DNA of 64,000 bases from Burkholderiaceae bacterium (GTDB lineage: Bacteria; Pseudomonadota; Gammaproteobacteria; Burkholderiales; Burkholderiaceae_C). This document shows positions 27,377 through 36,993 of this stretch, one piece after another; the first letter of the stretch is position 1; every line of letters starts with the position of its first letter. The stretch covers positions 1 to 64,000 of the forward strand of contig CP126124.1 of NCBI GenBank assembly GCA_030123545.1, given 5' to 3'. The translations under genes and the position numbers were made by a program. The notes beneath the pieces are model-generated. The model did not search any database and was not told where the DNA came from. It saw nothing but the letters and a program-made list of their open reading frames with translations.

Positions 27377-28137
27377 GCCAACCGACGCCCGAGTTGCGCA
27401 CCGTCGGCCTGTCGAAGACCTGGGGCGAATTCAACGCGAACAGCGACATCTCGCTGACCTTCACACCCGGTGCGCGGCACGCGCTGATCGGCCCGAACGG
27501 CGCCGGCAAGACCACCTTCATCAACCTGTTGACCGGCGCGCTCGCGCCGACCCGCGGCCAGGTGCTGCTCGGCGACCACGACATCACGAAGCTCACGCAG
27601 AACCAGCGCGTGAAACTGGGCATGACCCGGACCTTCCAGATCAACACGCTGTTCGCCGGCTTGACCGTGCTCGAATCGGTGGCGCTGGCGATCTGCGAAC
27701 GCCGCGGCCTGCAGCGCCGCTGGCACCAGACGGTGGCGGCGCAGCGCAGCGTGATCGACGAGGCGATGGAACTGATCGGACGGCTCCGACTCGCGGACGA
27801 CGCCGGCACGACTACGCACAGCCTGCCCTACGGCCGCCAGCGCCTGGTCGAGATCGCGCTGGCGCTCGCGACCACGCCGCAGATCCTGCTGCTCGACGAG
27901 CCGGCCGCCGGCATTCCGTCGGCCGAGAGCGCCGAGCTGTTCGAAGTCATCGCGCAGCTGCCGCGCGAAGTCACGATCGTCTTCATCGAGCACGACATGG
28001 GGCTGGTGTTCCGCTTCGCCGAGCGCATCACCGTGCTGGTCGGCGGGCGCGTGCTGGTCGAGGGCACGCCGGCCGAGATCGCGGCGGACGAGCGCGTGCG
28101 CCAGGTCTACCTGGGCGAGGCGGCCCTTCATGTCTGA
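27373..28137 (+). CDS. livG: Branched-chain amino-acid-type ABC transporter ATPase LivG
   Basis: 254-aa cytosolic ATPase. Walker A GPNGAGKTTFIN lies near residue 40. The signature region is replaced by LPYGRQRLVEIALALA, the degenerate LSYG form usual in LivG-type proteins, followed by Walker B LLLDEPAAGIP, with FIEHDMGLVFRFAERI as switch region. It starts with GTG at 27373 overlapping livM. The C-terminus GTPAEIAADERVRQVYLGEA is the usual LivG tail. Confidence 0.93.
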   Translation: MSQPTPELRTVGLSKTWGEFNANSDISLTFTPGARHALIGPNGAGKTTFINLLTGALAPTRGQVLLGDHDITKLTQNQRVKLGMTRTFQINTLFAGLTVLESVALAICERRGLQRRWHQTVAAQRSVIDEAMELIGRLRLADDAGTTTHSLPYGRQRLVEIALALATTPQILLLDEPAAGIPSAESAELFEVIAQLPREVTIVFIEHDMGLVFRFAERITVLVGGRVLVEGTPAEIAADERVRQVYLGEAALHV

Positions 28138-28142
28138 GCCTC

Positions 28143-28844
28143 ATGGCTGAGCTGCTGGCACTCGAGAACCTGCGCGCCGGCTACGGCGAGTCGGTGGTGC
28201 TCGACGGCATCACGCTCGCGCTCGCCGAGGGCGACAGCCTGGCGCTGCTGGGCCGCAACGGGGTCGGCAAGACGACGCTGCTGGTCACGCTGATGGGCCT
28301 GACCCAGGTGCATGCCGGCAGCCTGCGCTGGCGTGGCAGCGACATCGCGCGCGTGCCCACGTTCCGCCGCGCGCACGCGGGCCTGGGCTGGGTGCCGCAG
28401 GAGCGGATGATGTTCCCGTCGCTCTCGGTCGAGGAGCATTTGACCGTGGTCGCGCGGCCCGGCCGCTGGACGCTCGCGCGGCTGTACGAGGTCTTTCCGC
28501 GGCTCGAGGAGCGGCGCGCGAACATGGGCAACCAGCTCTCCGGCGGCGAGCAGCAGATGGTCGCGATCGCGCGCGCTCTGATCACGAACCCGCGGCTGCT
28601 GTTGCTCGACGAACCGATGGAGGGGCTCGCGCCGATCATCGTGCAGGAGCTGATGCATGTGCTCAGGCGGTTGATCCAGGACGAAGGCATGGCGGTGATC
28701 GTGGTCGAGCAGCATGCGCGCCTCGCGCTCGAACTCACCCGGCGCGCGATCGTGCTCGACCGCGGGCGCATCGTGCACCAGTCGAGCAGCCGGAGCCTGC
28801 TGGACGACCCGCGGACGCTGGACCGCCTGGTGTCGGTGGCTTGA
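28143..28844 (+). CDS. livF: Branched-chain amino-acid-type ABC transporter ATPase LivF
   Basis: 233-aa second ATPase. Walker A LGRNGVGKTTLLVTLMG, the LivF-typical LGWVPQERMMFPSLSVEEHL, signature LSGGEQQMVAIARAL and Walker B LLLDEPMEGLAP are intact. The ATG at 28143 lies 5 bp after the livG stop. An upstream ATG at 28129 in the same region runs into a stop after six codons. It is the last gene of the liv unit. Confidence 0.93.
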   Translation: MAELLALENLRAGYGESVVLDGITLALAEGDSLALLGRNGVGKTTLLVTLMGLTQVHAGSLRWRGSDIARVPTFRRAHAGLGWVPQERMMFPSLSVEEHLTVVARPGRWTLARLYEVFPRLEERRANMGNQLSGGEQQMVAIARALITNPRLLLLDEPMEGLAPIIVQELMHVLRRLIQDEGMAVIVVEQHARLALELTRRAIVLDRGRIVHQSSSRSLLDDPRTLDRLVSVA

Positions 28845-28859
28845 TGAACCACCCCCGTT

Positions 28860-29003
28860 TCTCGCTCACTGCGTGTAGCTCGAATCCCCCCTCGAGGGGG
28901 CGCACCCAGCGGCCTGGCAAAGCCAGCTCCGCGGGTGCCCTGGCATGGTCCGCTCCGCGACCTTCGATACCTATGGGTTTCATGCGCCACGGGTGGCGCA
29001 CTT
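28860..29003. repeat. Intergenic dispersed repeat, copy A
   Basis: Downstream of livF. It shares blocks in the same order with 33570-33755: CACTGCGTGT, CACCCAGCGG, GCTCCGCGGGTGCCC and TCATGCGCC. It contains a perfect 14-bp palindrome CCCCCTC-GAGGGGG at 28887-28900 that may end livF transcription. The two copies are only partly alike, so this is a repeat family rather than a recent duplication. Confidence 0.55.
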
Positions 29004-29028
29004 GGTTACGATCGATGCGCCGCGCGTT

Positions 29029-29045
29029 ACTATCATTTTTGAAGC
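29029..29045. repeat. 17-nt inverted-repeat motif, copy 9
   Basis: ACTATCATTTTTGAAGC (minus strand GCTTCAAAAATGATAGT), just before the TauE/SafE gene start. Confidence 0.6.
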
Positions 29046-29073
29046 ACTCTACGCAGAGCTGACGCGGGCTTCC

Positions 29074-29829
29074 ATGCCAATTCATCCCGATATTTCGGTG
29101 CTGCTGCTGATCGCGCTGGCCGGGCTGTGGGCCGGTACGCAGAACACGCTGGCCGGCGGCGGCTCGTTCATCACCTTTCCGGCGCTGCTGCTCGCCGGCC
29201 TGGGGCCGCTCGCGGCGAACATCACCTCGACCGTCGCGTTGTTCCCGAACCAGATTACCGCGTCGCTCGCGGGCCGCGACCTCGCCGGCGGCGTCACGGC
29301 CTTAAGCCTGCGCCGTCTGTTCGGCCTCAGCATCGCGGGCGGCGTCGTCGGCGCGGTGCTGCTGCTGGAGACGCCGGCCAGCTTCTTCGCACGGCTCGTG
29401 CCGTGGCTGGTGCTGTTCGCGACCGCGGTCTACGCGTGGGGCAGTTTCCGGAACAAGCCATCGGCGGATGGCCACGCGATGCCGATGCCGCTGCTGGCCG
29501 TGGCGCAGTTCCTGATCGGCATCTACGGCGGCTACTTCGGCGGCGGCATCGGCTTTCTGATGCTCGCGGCGCTGACGCTCGCCGGCCAGCAGGCGCGCAT
29601 GGCGACCGCGACCAAGAACATCCTGGCGATGGCGATGAACGCGTCGGCGGTCGCGATCTTCGTGTTCTCCGGCGACGTCCACTGGCTGCCGGCGCTCGCG
29701 CTCGCGCTGGGCGGCATCGTCGGCGCGCTGCTCGGCGGCTGGCTGATGCACCGGCTGCCCGAGCGCTTGCTGCGCGGCTTGGTGGTGCTGATCGGCATCG
29801 CGCTGACGGTCTGGCTGTTCATCCGCTGA
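29074..29829 (+). CDS. TauE/SafE-family sulfite/organosulfonate exporter-like protein
   Basis: 251-aa membrane protein with about eight helices in two repeats. GLWAGTQNTLAGGGSFITFP and GIYGGYFGGGIGFLMLAALT are the glycine-rich family motifs. The substrate is not known; relatives export sulfite, sulfoacetate or other small anions. The longer frame back to 28945 runs through an intergenic repeat and is rejected in favour of ATG at 29074 (MPIHPDISVLLL). It is followed by the oxidoreductase gene after 130 bp. Confidence 0.88.
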   Translation: MPIHPDISVLLLIALAGLWAGTQNTLAGGGSFITFPALLLAGLGPLAANITSTVALFPNQITASLAGRDLAGGVTALSLRRLFGLSIAGGVVGAVLLLETPASFFARLVPWLVLFATAVYAWGSFRNKPSADGHAMPMPLLAVAQFLIGIYGGYFGGGIGFLMLAALTLAGQQARMATATKNILAMAMNASAVAIFVFSGDVHWLPALALALGGIVGALLGGWLMHRLPERLLRGLVVLIGIALTVWLFIR

Positions 29830-29959
29830 CCACGCTGCGAACGGGCAGCGCCGGCCAGTCCCCGACCCCGATCCGACCGACTTCGCTGGCGCCGCGGGAA
29901 ACTGCTTTCGGCGTATCGTTGCATCAACGGGCTCGCCACCCTCGACAGGAGTACCACTG

Positions 29960-32900
29960 ATGGCCGCTTCAGTCAGCACATCACCGCTTCGCCGGCCGGA
30001 CTATGCGCTCTCGGACAACCTGTGGGCGCAGGGTGGCGCGGTCTTTCTCAGCGGCACGCAGGCGCTGGTGCGGCTGATGCTGATGCAGCGCCGGCGCGAC
30101 GCGGCGCGCGGCTGGAACACGCGCGGCTTCGTCAGCGGCTACCGCGGCTCGCCGCTGGGCATGGTCGATCTGACGATCTGGAAAGCCGGCGAGCGCTTCA
30201 AGCAGGAAGGCATCGAGTTCGTTCCCGCGGTGAACGAGGAGCTGGCGGCGACGCAGGTACTCGGCACCCAGCGCGTCGAGTCCGACCCGCAGCGCACGGT
30301 CGATGGCGTGTTCGGCCTGTGGTACGGCAAGGGGCCGGGTGTGGACCGCGCCGGCGATGCGCTGAAGCATGGCAACGCGTACGGCTCGTCGCCGCACGGC
30401 GGCGTGCTGGTGGTCGCCGGCGACGACCACGGCTGCGTGTCGTCGTCGATGCCGCACCAGAGCGATCAGGCGTTCATCGCCTGGGGCCTGCCGGTGCTGC
30501 AACCGGCCTGCGTCGCCGAGTACCTGGAATTCGGGCTGTACGGCTGGGCGCTGTCGCGCTTCTCCGGCGCGTGGGTCGCGATGCCGGCGCTGTCCGAGAT
30601 CGTCGAAAGCGCGGCCACGGTCGATCTGGATGCGATCGACGCGCGCGTTGCCGCATGGCTGGACGCCGACCAGGTGCGCGCGCGCACCGGCTACCAGCCG
30701 CCGCCGGATGGCCTGCACTACCGCTGGCCGGATCTGCCGTCGCTGCGCATCGAATCGCGGCTCGACGACAAGCGGCGCGCGGTCGCCGCGTTCGCGCGCG
30801 TCAACAGCATCGACCGCGAGGTCATCGCGTCGCCGCGGGCGACGCTGGGCGTCATCACCTGCGGCAAGGCGCACTACGACTTCATGGAGGTGCTGCGCCG
30901 GCTGGAGATCACCGCCGACGACTTTGCGCGTGCCGGCATCCGCGTCTACAAGGTCGGGCTGAGTTTTCCGCTGGAGCAGACGCGGATGCGTGACTTCGCG
31001 CGGGGGCTCACCGAAATCCTGGTGATCGAGGAAAAGGGTCCGGTGGTCGAGACCCAGCTGCGCGACCTGTTCTACAACGCCCCGGCGCAGGCACGGCCGG
31101 CGATCCTCGGCAAGCGCGATCAGGGCGGCGCGCCGCTGGTTTCTACTTTAGGCGAGCTGCGCCCGTCGCGGCTGATCGAGCTGGTCGCGCACTGGCTGTC
31201 GTTCCACTTCCCCGACAACAGCATGTTCCGCGACCACCTGCGGCATGTGCGCGACTTCACGCCGCCCGAACTGCTCTCGAACGCCGGCGACTCGGTCAAG
31301 CGCCTGCCGTATTTCTGCGCCGGCTGTCCACACAACACCAGCACACGGGTGCCCGAAGGCTCGACTGCGGGCGCCGGCATCGGCTGCCACTTCATGGCGA
31401 GCTGGATGGACCGCAGCACCGCGGGCCTGATCCAGATGGGCGGCGAAGGGGTGGACTGGGTCTCGCATTCGCGCTTCACGAAGACGCCGCATGTGTTCCA
31501 GAATCTGGGCGACGGCACCTACTACCACTCGGGCTACCTCGCGATCCGCCAGGCAGTGGCGGCGAACGCGACGATCACCTACAAGATCCTGTACAACGAC
31601 GCGGTCGCGATGACCGGCGGCCAGCCGGTCGACGGGGTGATCAGCGTCGACGCGATCGCGCGCCAGGTCGAGTCCGAGGGCGTGAAGCAGGTCGTCGTCG
31701 TCAGCGACGACATCGCCAAGTACAGCGACATCCGAAGCCGCTTCCCCGATGGCACCGAATTCCACGACCGCGACCAGCTCGACGCGGTGCAGCGCCGGCT
31801 GCGCGACATCCCCGGCGTGACGGTGCTGATCTACGAGCAGACCTGCGCCGCCGAGAAACGCCGGCGCCGCAAGAAGGGCCTGCTCGCCGAGCCGGACAGG
31901 CGCGTGTTCATCAACGACGCGGTCTGCGAAGGCTGCGGCGACTGCGGCGTGCAGAGCAACTGCGTCGCGGTGCTTCCGCACGAGACCGCATTCGGGCGCA
32001 AGCGCCGGATCGACCAGTCGAGCTGCAACAAGGACTACTCCTGCGCGAAGGGCTTCTGCCCGAGCTTCGTCGGCGTCTACGGCGGGGTGCCGCGCCGCAG
32101 GAGCGGCGTGCTGTCGGGCGGCCACGATCCATTCCTGGCGCAGGTCGAGCAACTGCCGCAACCCGCGCCGCACCGCTGGGACGCGCCGTACGACCTGCTG
32201 GTGACCGGCGTCGGCGGCACCGGCGTGGTCACGGTCGGCGCGGTGGTCGCGATGGCGGCGCATCTGGAAGGCAAGTCGGCCAGCGTGCTCGACTTCATGG
32301 GTTTCGCGCAAAAGGGCGGCGCGGTGCTGAGCTTCGTGCGGCTTGGCGATCGGCCCGAGCGCCTGAACCAGGTGCGCATCGACACGCAACAGGCCGACGC
32401 GATCCTGGCCTGCGACCTGGTGGTCGCGGCATCGCCGGAGGCACTGCAGACCGTGCGCCATGGGCGCACCCAGGTGCTGGCGAACCTGCACGAAATGCCG
32501 GTCGCCGAGTTCCTGCACAACCCGGACGCGGACCTGAAAGCCCCGTCGCTGCTCGAAAAGATCCGCTTCGTCGCAGGCGTTGCCCAAGTCGAGACCTTCG
32601 ACGCGCAGACCCTGGCCGAACGCTTTCTCGGCGACACCGTCACCGCGAACGTGCTCGCGCTCGGCTACGCATGGCAGCGCGCGCTGGTGCCGGTCGGCGA
32701 GTCGGCGATCCAGCGCGCGATCGAACTGAACGGCGTCGCGGTGCAGACCAATCTGCTGGCATTCGCGCTGGGCCGGATGGCCGCGGCGGCGCCCGAGGCG
32801 CTGGCCGCGCTGCGCGATGCTTCGGCGCAAAGTACGCGAGCGGAATCGCCGGTGGAGCCGCTGGATGCGCTGATCGCGCGCGGCGCCCACCACCTGCGGG

Positions 32901-33559
32901 GCTACCAGGACGCCGCCTGGGCGGACCGGTTCGCGGCCCTCGTGCAGCGCGTGCGGCAGGCCGAGAGCGCGCTCGCGGGCGGTGACGCGGCGCTGCCGCT
33001 GACCCGCAACGCGGCGCAAAGCCTCATCAAGCTGATGAGCTACAAGGACGAGTACGAAGTCGCGCGGCTGTACACGAACGGCACATTCCTGCGCGAACTG
33101 CACGAGCAGTTCGAAGGCGAGCTAAAGCTCGAGTTCTACATGGCGCCGCCGGTGCTGACCCGCGCCAAAGGCGGCAAGCCGCCGGCGAAGATCCGGCTCG
33201 GCGGCTGGATGATGCCGGCGATGAAGTGGCTGGCGCGCGGCAAGCGGCTGCGCGGCACGCGCTTCGATCCGTTCGGCCGCAGCAGCGAGCGGCGCATGGA
33301 GCGCGAGATGATCGGAGCGTTCGAGCAGCGGCTGGACGAACTGCTGCAAGACCTCGACGCCGGCAACCAGCTGCTTGCCGCGCAGATCGCGGCGATTCCG
33401 CTCTCGATCCGCGGTTACGGCCATGTGAAGCTCGCGAACGCGTCGATCGCGAAGGCGCGCGAATCGGAGCTGATGCATCGCTGGCGACCGGATCGCTATC
33501 CGCGGCCGGCAGCGGCGGGCACGGGCCAGATACACGGGATCGGGATCGTCGCGGGATGA
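29960..33559 (+). CDS. Fused indolepyruvate:ferredoxin oxidoreductase (IorA-IorB type)
   Basis: 1199-aa single-chain TPP/iron-sulfur enzyme, cytosolic. GYRGSPLGMVDL near residue 45 is in the alpha domain. The TPP/Mg region GDGTYYHSGYLAIR...NDAVAMTGGQPVDG covers about 516-560, ferredoxin-type cysteines CEGCGDCGVQSNC and SSCNKDYSCAKGFC lie near 655-700, and the gamma/beta domain LLVTGVGGTGVVTVGAVVAM begins near 748. A long C-terminal extension (DUF6537-like) covers about 950-1199. The family oxidatively decarboxylates aryl-pyruvates (from Trp, Phe, Tyr) to aryl-acetyl-CoA with ferredoxin. A good AGGAG ribosome-binding site lies 8 nt before ATG 29960. It appears monocistronic. Confidence 0.9.
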   Translation: MAASVSTSPLRRPDYALSDNLWAQGGAVFLSGTQALVRLMLMQRRRDAARGWNTRGFVSGYRGSPLGMVDLTIWKAGERFKQEGIEFVPAVNEELAATQVLGTQRVESDPQRTVDGVFGLWYGKGPGVDRAGDALKHGNAYGSSPHGGVLVVAGDDHGCVSSSMPHQSDQAFIAWGLPVLQPACVAEYLEFGLYGWALSRFSGAWVAMPALSEIVESAATVDLDAIDARVAAWLDADQVRARTGYQPPPDGLHYRWPDLPSLRIESRLDDKRRAVAAFARVNSIDREVIASPRATLGVITCGKAHYDFMEVLRRLEITADDFARAGIRVYKVGLSFPLEQTRMRDFARGLTEILVIEEKGPVVETQLRDLFYNAPAQARPAILGKRDQGGAPLVSTLGELRPSRLIELVAHWLSFHFPDNSMFRDHLRHVRDFTPPELLSNAGDSVKRLPYFCAGCPHNTSTRVPEGSTAGAGIGCHFMASWMDRSTAGLIQMGGEGVDWVSHSRFTKTPHVFQNLGDGTYYHSGYLAIRQAVAANATITYKILYNDAVAMTGGQPVDGVISVDAIARQVESEGVKQVVVVSDDIAKYSDIRSRFPDGTEFHDRDQLDAVQRRLRDIPGVTVLIYEQTCAAEKRRRRKKGLLAEPDRRVFINDAVCEGCGDCGVQSNCVAVLPHETAFGRKRRIDQSSCNKDYSCAKGFCPSFVGVYGGVPRRRSGVLSGGHDPFLAQVEQLPQPAPHRWDAPYDLLVTGVGGTGVVTVGAVVAMAAHLEGKSASVLDFMGFAQKGGAVLSFVRLGDRPERLNQVRIDTQQADAILACDLVVAASPEALQTVRHGRTQVLANLHEMPVAEFLHNPDADLKAPSLLEKIRFVAGVAQVETFDAQTLAERFLGDTVTANVLALGYAWQRALVPVGESAIQRAIELNGVAVQTNLLAFALGRMAAAAPEALAALRDASAQSTRAESPVEPLDALIARGAHHLRGYQDAAWADRFAALVQRVRQAESALAGGDAALPLTRNAAQSLIKLMSYKDEYEVARLYTNGTFLRELHEQFEGELKLEFYMAPPVLTRAKGGKPPAKIRLGGWMMPAMKWLARGKRLRGTRFDPFGRSSERRMEREMIGAFEQRLDELLQDLDAGNQLLAAQIAAIPLSIRGYGHVKLANASIAKARESELMHRWRPDRYPRPAAAGTGQIHGIGIVAG

Positions 33560-33569
33560 AACACCCCCA

Positions 33570-33755
33570 GGCTGCGCGCACTGCGTGTCGCTTCGCCCGG
33601 TGCTCGCCGCCAGAGGCGGTGCCTCTGGCGCCGCCGCGGCCTGCAAGGCCACCCAGCGGACCGGCGGAGCCGGCTCCGCGGGTGCCCGCGAACGGCCTGC
33701 TCCGCGGCTTGCGGCACCGTTGCGTCTCATGCGCCGCAGGTGGCGCGCAGCGCAA
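33570..33755. repeat. Intergenic dispersed repeat, copy B, with strong hairpin
   Basis: Between the convergent oxidoreductase and MFS genes. It shares ordered blocks with the repeat at 28860. It contains GCCAGAGGC-GGT-GCCTCTGGC (33609-33629), a perfect 9-bp stem that probably ends both convergent transcripts. Confidence 0.55.
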
Positions 33756-33761
33756 TGAACG

Positions 33762-35186
33762 TCAGCGCTGGACCTCGCCCGCGACGCCGTGATCGCGGCT
33801 CGCCGCCTCCGGGTGCGCGTGCAGGTATTCCTCGTGCACCTCCTTGACGTGCAGGTCGACCCCCATCACATCCTTCACCAGCGACACCGCGATCAGCGAA
33901 ATGATGGACAACACCACCATGTACACGCCGATGATCGACGTCTTGCCCCAGCTCGTCATGATCCACTCGGCAATCGTCGGTGCGAACGCACCGCCGATGA
34001 TCGCGCCCAGCGCATAGCCGATCGACACGCCCGAGTAGCGCACCTTCGCCGGGAACATCTCGGCATAGAGCGCGGCCTGCGGCCCGTAGGTGAGGCCAAG
34101 CGGCACGGTCAGCACCAGCGCGGCCACCGCGAACAGCGCGAGATCCTTGCTGTCGATCAGGAACCACATCGGGATCGCCCACAGCGCGAGGATCACGTAG
34201 CCGATCTGGAACGTGCGCACGCGCCCGATCTTGTCGCCGAGCAGGCCGCCGATCACGGTGAAGACCAGCCACGCGACGGCGGAAGCAGTCGAGATCATCA
34301 GCAGTTCGCTCTGCGGCATGCCCAAGGTCTTCGCACCGTACGCGATGAAGAACGCGATCAGCAGATAGCCGGCGGCATTGTTCGCCATGAAGATCAGCGC
34401 GGTCAGCACGACCTCGCGCGTGTTGTGCTTGAACAGCTGCCCGAGCGGCGCCGACGATTCCTTGCGCCGTTGCGCCATCTGCGCGAACACCGGCGACTCC
34501 TCGACCGTGCGTCGGATCCACGAGCCGACGAAGATCAACACGATCGAGAACAGGAACGGCAGCCGCCAGCCCCAGGCGAGAAACTGCTCCTTGCCCATCA
34601 GTTCGTGGATCAGCAGCAGCACGCCGGTCGCGATCAGCATGCCGATCGGCACGCCGATCTGCGGGAACGAGCCGAAGAAGCTGCGCTTGTTGACCGGTGC
34701 GTGTTCGACCGACATCAGCGCCGCGCCGCCCCATTCGCCGCCTGCGGAAAACCCCTGCGCCAGGCGCAGCACGATCAGCAGGATCGGCGCCCAGACGCCG
34801 ATCTGCGCATAGGTCGGCAGCACGCCGATCAGCGCGGTCGACGCCCCCATCAGCAACAGCGTCATCACCAGAACCATCTTGCGGCCGAAGCGATCGCCGA
34901 GGTAGCCGCAGACCACTGCTCCGAGCGGGCGGAACACGAACGAGATGCCGATCGTCGCGAACGCGAGCAGCTGCGCCATGCCCGGGCTTTCCTTGACCAT
35001 CGGTCCGAAGAACGCCGGTGCCAGCACCAGGCCCGCCGCCTGGGCGTAGACGAAGAAGTCGTACCACTCGACGGAGGTGCCGACCAGCGTCGCGGCCAGT
35101 ACCTTTCGTTCTTCGCGCGTGGTCGTCGTGCTGAGCGGGTCCGGCGGCGAGGAACCGATGGTGCTCGTTGCGGTGTTGGGGGTCAT
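33762..35186 (-). CDS. MFS transporter, metabolite:H+ symporter (MHS) family
   Basis: 474-aa twelve-helix transporter. ATLVGTSVEWYDFFVYAQAA at the N-terminus and the loop-2/3 motif GYLGDRFGRKMVLVMTLLLMG are those of the MHS branch (ShiA, ProP, KgtP). RLAQGFSAGGEWGGAALMSVEHAP is the second signature. MHS proteins import dicarboxylates, aromatic acids, shikimate or betaines with protons. As the last gene of the operon running from the MBL-fold gene, it is probably the importer for the aromatic substrate handled there. It starts 31 bp downstream of the fumarylacetoacetase stop. Confidence 0.9.
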   Translation of the reverse strand: MTPNTATSTIGSSPPDPLSTTTTREERKVLAATLVGTSVEWYDFFVYAQAAGLVLAPAFFGPMVKESPGMAQLLAFATIGISFVFRPLGAVVCGYLGDRFGRKMVLVMTLLLMGASTALIGVLPTYAQIGVWAPILLIVLRLAQGFSAGGEWGGAALMSVEHAPVNKRSFFGSFPQIGVPIGMLIATGVLLLIHELMGKEQFLAWGWRLPFLFSIVLIFVGSWIRRTVEESPVFAQMAQRRKESSAPLGQLFKHNTREVVLTALIFMANNAAGYLLIAFFIAYGAKTLGMPQSELLMISTASAVAWLVFTVIGGLLGDKIGRVRTFQIGYVILALWAIPMWFLIDSKDLALFAVAALVLTVPLGLTYGPQAALYAEMFPAKVRYSGVSIGYALGAIIGGAFAPTIAEWIMTSWGKTSIIGVYMVVLSIISLIAVSLVKDVMGVDLHVKEVHEEYLHAHPEAASRDHGVAGEVQR

Positions 35187-35217
35187 GTCTGTCTCCTGTT
35201 GCGGGGGTGGATGTAGG

Positions 35218-36555
35218 TCATGGGGGAGTGGCGGCGGCTACGGCGCGCGCCGGCAGCACCGTGCCGCGGCATTCACCGAAGCCGATGCGGGCCGCGCCGG
35301 GCTTTTCGCACCAGCCCTTGAAGATGACGGTGTCGCCGTCTTCCAGGAAGGTGCGCGACTCGCCGTTGGGGAGCGCCAGCGCTTGCTTGCCGCCAACGGT
35401 CAACTCGATCAGCGCGCCGGCCTGGTCGAGGGTCGGTCCCGACAGCGTGCCGGTGCCGAGCAGGTCGCCGCTCTGCAGGTTGCAGCCGGCGACCGTGTGG
35501 TGCGCGACCATCTGGGCCACGGTCCAGTACGCGTGCCGATAGCTGGTGCGCGTCAGCCGTGCAGGCTGTGCGCCCTGCTCGCTCGCGCGCGCCGTCTGCA
35601 GCAGCACTTCGAGTTGCACGTCGAGCGCGCCCTGCTCGCGGTTGCCCTGCGAATCGAGATACGGCAGCGGCCGCGGATCGTCGGCGGGGCGCAGGAACGG
35701 CGCGCGAAATGGCGCCAGCGCTTCCAGGGTCACGATCCACGGCGAGATCGTGGTCGCGAAGTTCTTCGCGAGGAACGGCCCGAGCGGCTGGTATTCCCAG
35801 GCCTGCAGGTCGCGTGCCGACCAGTCGTTCAGCAGGCACAGGCCGAACACATGGTCCTCCGCCTGCGCGATCGCAATTGGCTCGCCGAGCGCATTGCCGG
35901 CGCCGATGAAGACGCCGAGCTCGAGTTCGTAGTCGAGCCGCCGGCACGCGCCGAAGCCCGGCGCCGCCGCGCCCGCCGCCATGGTCTGGCCGACCGGGCG
36001 CAGGAACCGTTGTCCGGACACGCCGATGCTGGAACTGCGGCCGTGATAGCCGATCGGGAGCCACTTGAAATTCGGCATCAACGGGTTGTCGGGACGGAAC
36101 TGGCGGCCGATGTTGGTCGCGTGGTAGACCGAGGTGTAGAAGTCGGTGTAGTCGCCGATGCGTGCCGGCACCTGGTGTTCGGCCGCCGATTGCGGCACCA
36201 GGCAGGTGCCGAGCTTCGCCTGGTCGACCGAGCCCTCGCGCAGTGCACGCGACAGCGCCTGCCGAAGCGCCGACCATGCGGCGGGCCCAAGCGCCATCAG
36301 CGGGTTCAGCACGGCGCCGGTCGCCGCTTGCAGGGCCTCCGCGGCCGCGCCCCCGACCGCACCGGTGGCGGTCACCGCGGCAAGATCCAGGATCTGGTCG
36401 CCGATCGCCACGCCGCCGCGCCAGTCTTCCGCGGCCCCGCTCCGGCGAAACACCGAGAACGGCAGGTTCTGGATAGCGAAATCGGTGCCGGCCGCATTCG
36501 CGCTCGGCACCCAGCTGCGCAGCGCAGGGTCGTGGGTTTCGTTGAGTCGGATCAT
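35218..36555 (-). CDS. fahA: Fumarylacetoacetase
   Basis: 445-aa hydrolase of the FAH family that splits fumarylacetoacetate or a related 2,4-diketo acid. It has the N-terminal FAH SH3-like domain (NLPFSVFRRSG) and the catalytic domain with TDFYTSVYHATNIGRQFR, YHGRSSSIGVSG, LDYELELGVFIG and NDWSARDLQAWEYQPLGPFL, containing the metal ligands and catalytic His. The ATG at 36555 with AAAGGG upstream is chosen; the longer frame is not. No homogentisate dioxygenase gene is in the window, so the pathway step is inferred only from family and operon context. Confidence 0.92.
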   Translation of the reverse strand: MIRLNETHDPALRSWVPSANAAGTDFAIQNLPFSVFRRSGAAEDWRGGVAIGDQILDLAAVTATGAVGGAAAEALQAATGAVLNPLMALGPAAWSALRQALSRALREGSVDQAKLGTCLVPQSAAEHQVPARIGDYTDFYTSVYHATNIGRQFRPDNPLMPNFKWLPIGYHGRSSSIGVSGQRFLRPVGQTMAAGAAAPGFGACRRLDYELELGVFIGAGNALGEPIAIAQAEDHVFGLCLLNDWSARDLQAWEYQPLGPFLAKNFATTISPWIVTLEALAPFRAPFLRPADDPRPLPYLDSQGNREQGALDVQLEVLLQTARASEQGAQPARLTRTSYRHAYWTVAQMVAHHTVAGCNLQSGDLLGTGTLSGPTLDQAGALIELTVGGKQALALPNGESRTFLEDGDTVIFKGWCEKPGAARIGFGECRGTVLPARAVAAATPP

Positions 36556-36699
36556 GGTCACCCTTTCAGTGCTGGGTCGGGTTGAAGGTCTGGCGCCGGC
36601 CCTGCCGGCACTTGCAGTACGCGCGTTGCCGCAGCGCCGAGCGTTCGCTGATGCTGCCAGTCCCGGCCAGTGCTGGCAAGGCAATGAACTTTGATGCTG

Positions 36700-36717
36700 C
36701 GCGGGCTGTGGCCCGCG
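36700..36717. repeat. GC-rich hairpin between DUF2783 and fahA
   Basis: CGCGGGC-TGTG-GCCCGCG (7-bp stem) lies in the 193-bp gap 36556-36748. TGCCAG/CTGGCA pairs nearby form a second stem. It sits inside the operon and could modulate read-through or mRNA stability; no T-tract follows. Confidence 0.4.
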
Positions 36718-36748
36718 TTCCGCTACGGCCGGCGGCGTGCGCGCAGAC

Positions 36749-36973
36749 TCACACGCCTTCGCGCGCGATCCGCATCGCCTCAGCGAGCGTGCCGATGTCG
36801 CCGATGTGATTCGCGAGCAGCAGGACCAACCGCGCGTTGACCTTCGCACTTTGCTCGTCGCTCAGGTCGCGATGCATCTCGATCAGCGCCTCGTAAAAAT
36901 CGTCGCCAGGCGTGTACGCCTGGAAATAGCGCTTGCCGGCTTCGCTGAAGTTGGGTTGGGTGTTCAAGCTCAT
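36749..36973 (-). CDS. DUF2783 family small protein
   Basis: 74-aa acidic cytosolic protein (NFSEAGKRYFQAYTPGDDFY, then ALIEMHRDLSDEQSAKVNARLVLLLANHIGD). It matches the DUF2783 family, typically encoded beside FAD-dependent aromatic hydroxylases. It follows the monooxygenase stop by 20 bp. Function is unknown; an accessory or stability role for the hydroxylase is a guess from conserved neighbourhood. Confidence 0.8.
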   Translation of the reverse strand: MSLNTQPNFSEAGKRYFQAYTPGDDFYEALIEMHRDLSDEQSAKVNARLVLLLANHIGDIGTLAEAMRIAREGV

Positions 36974-36993
36974 GACATGCCTCCGTTTTCGTT

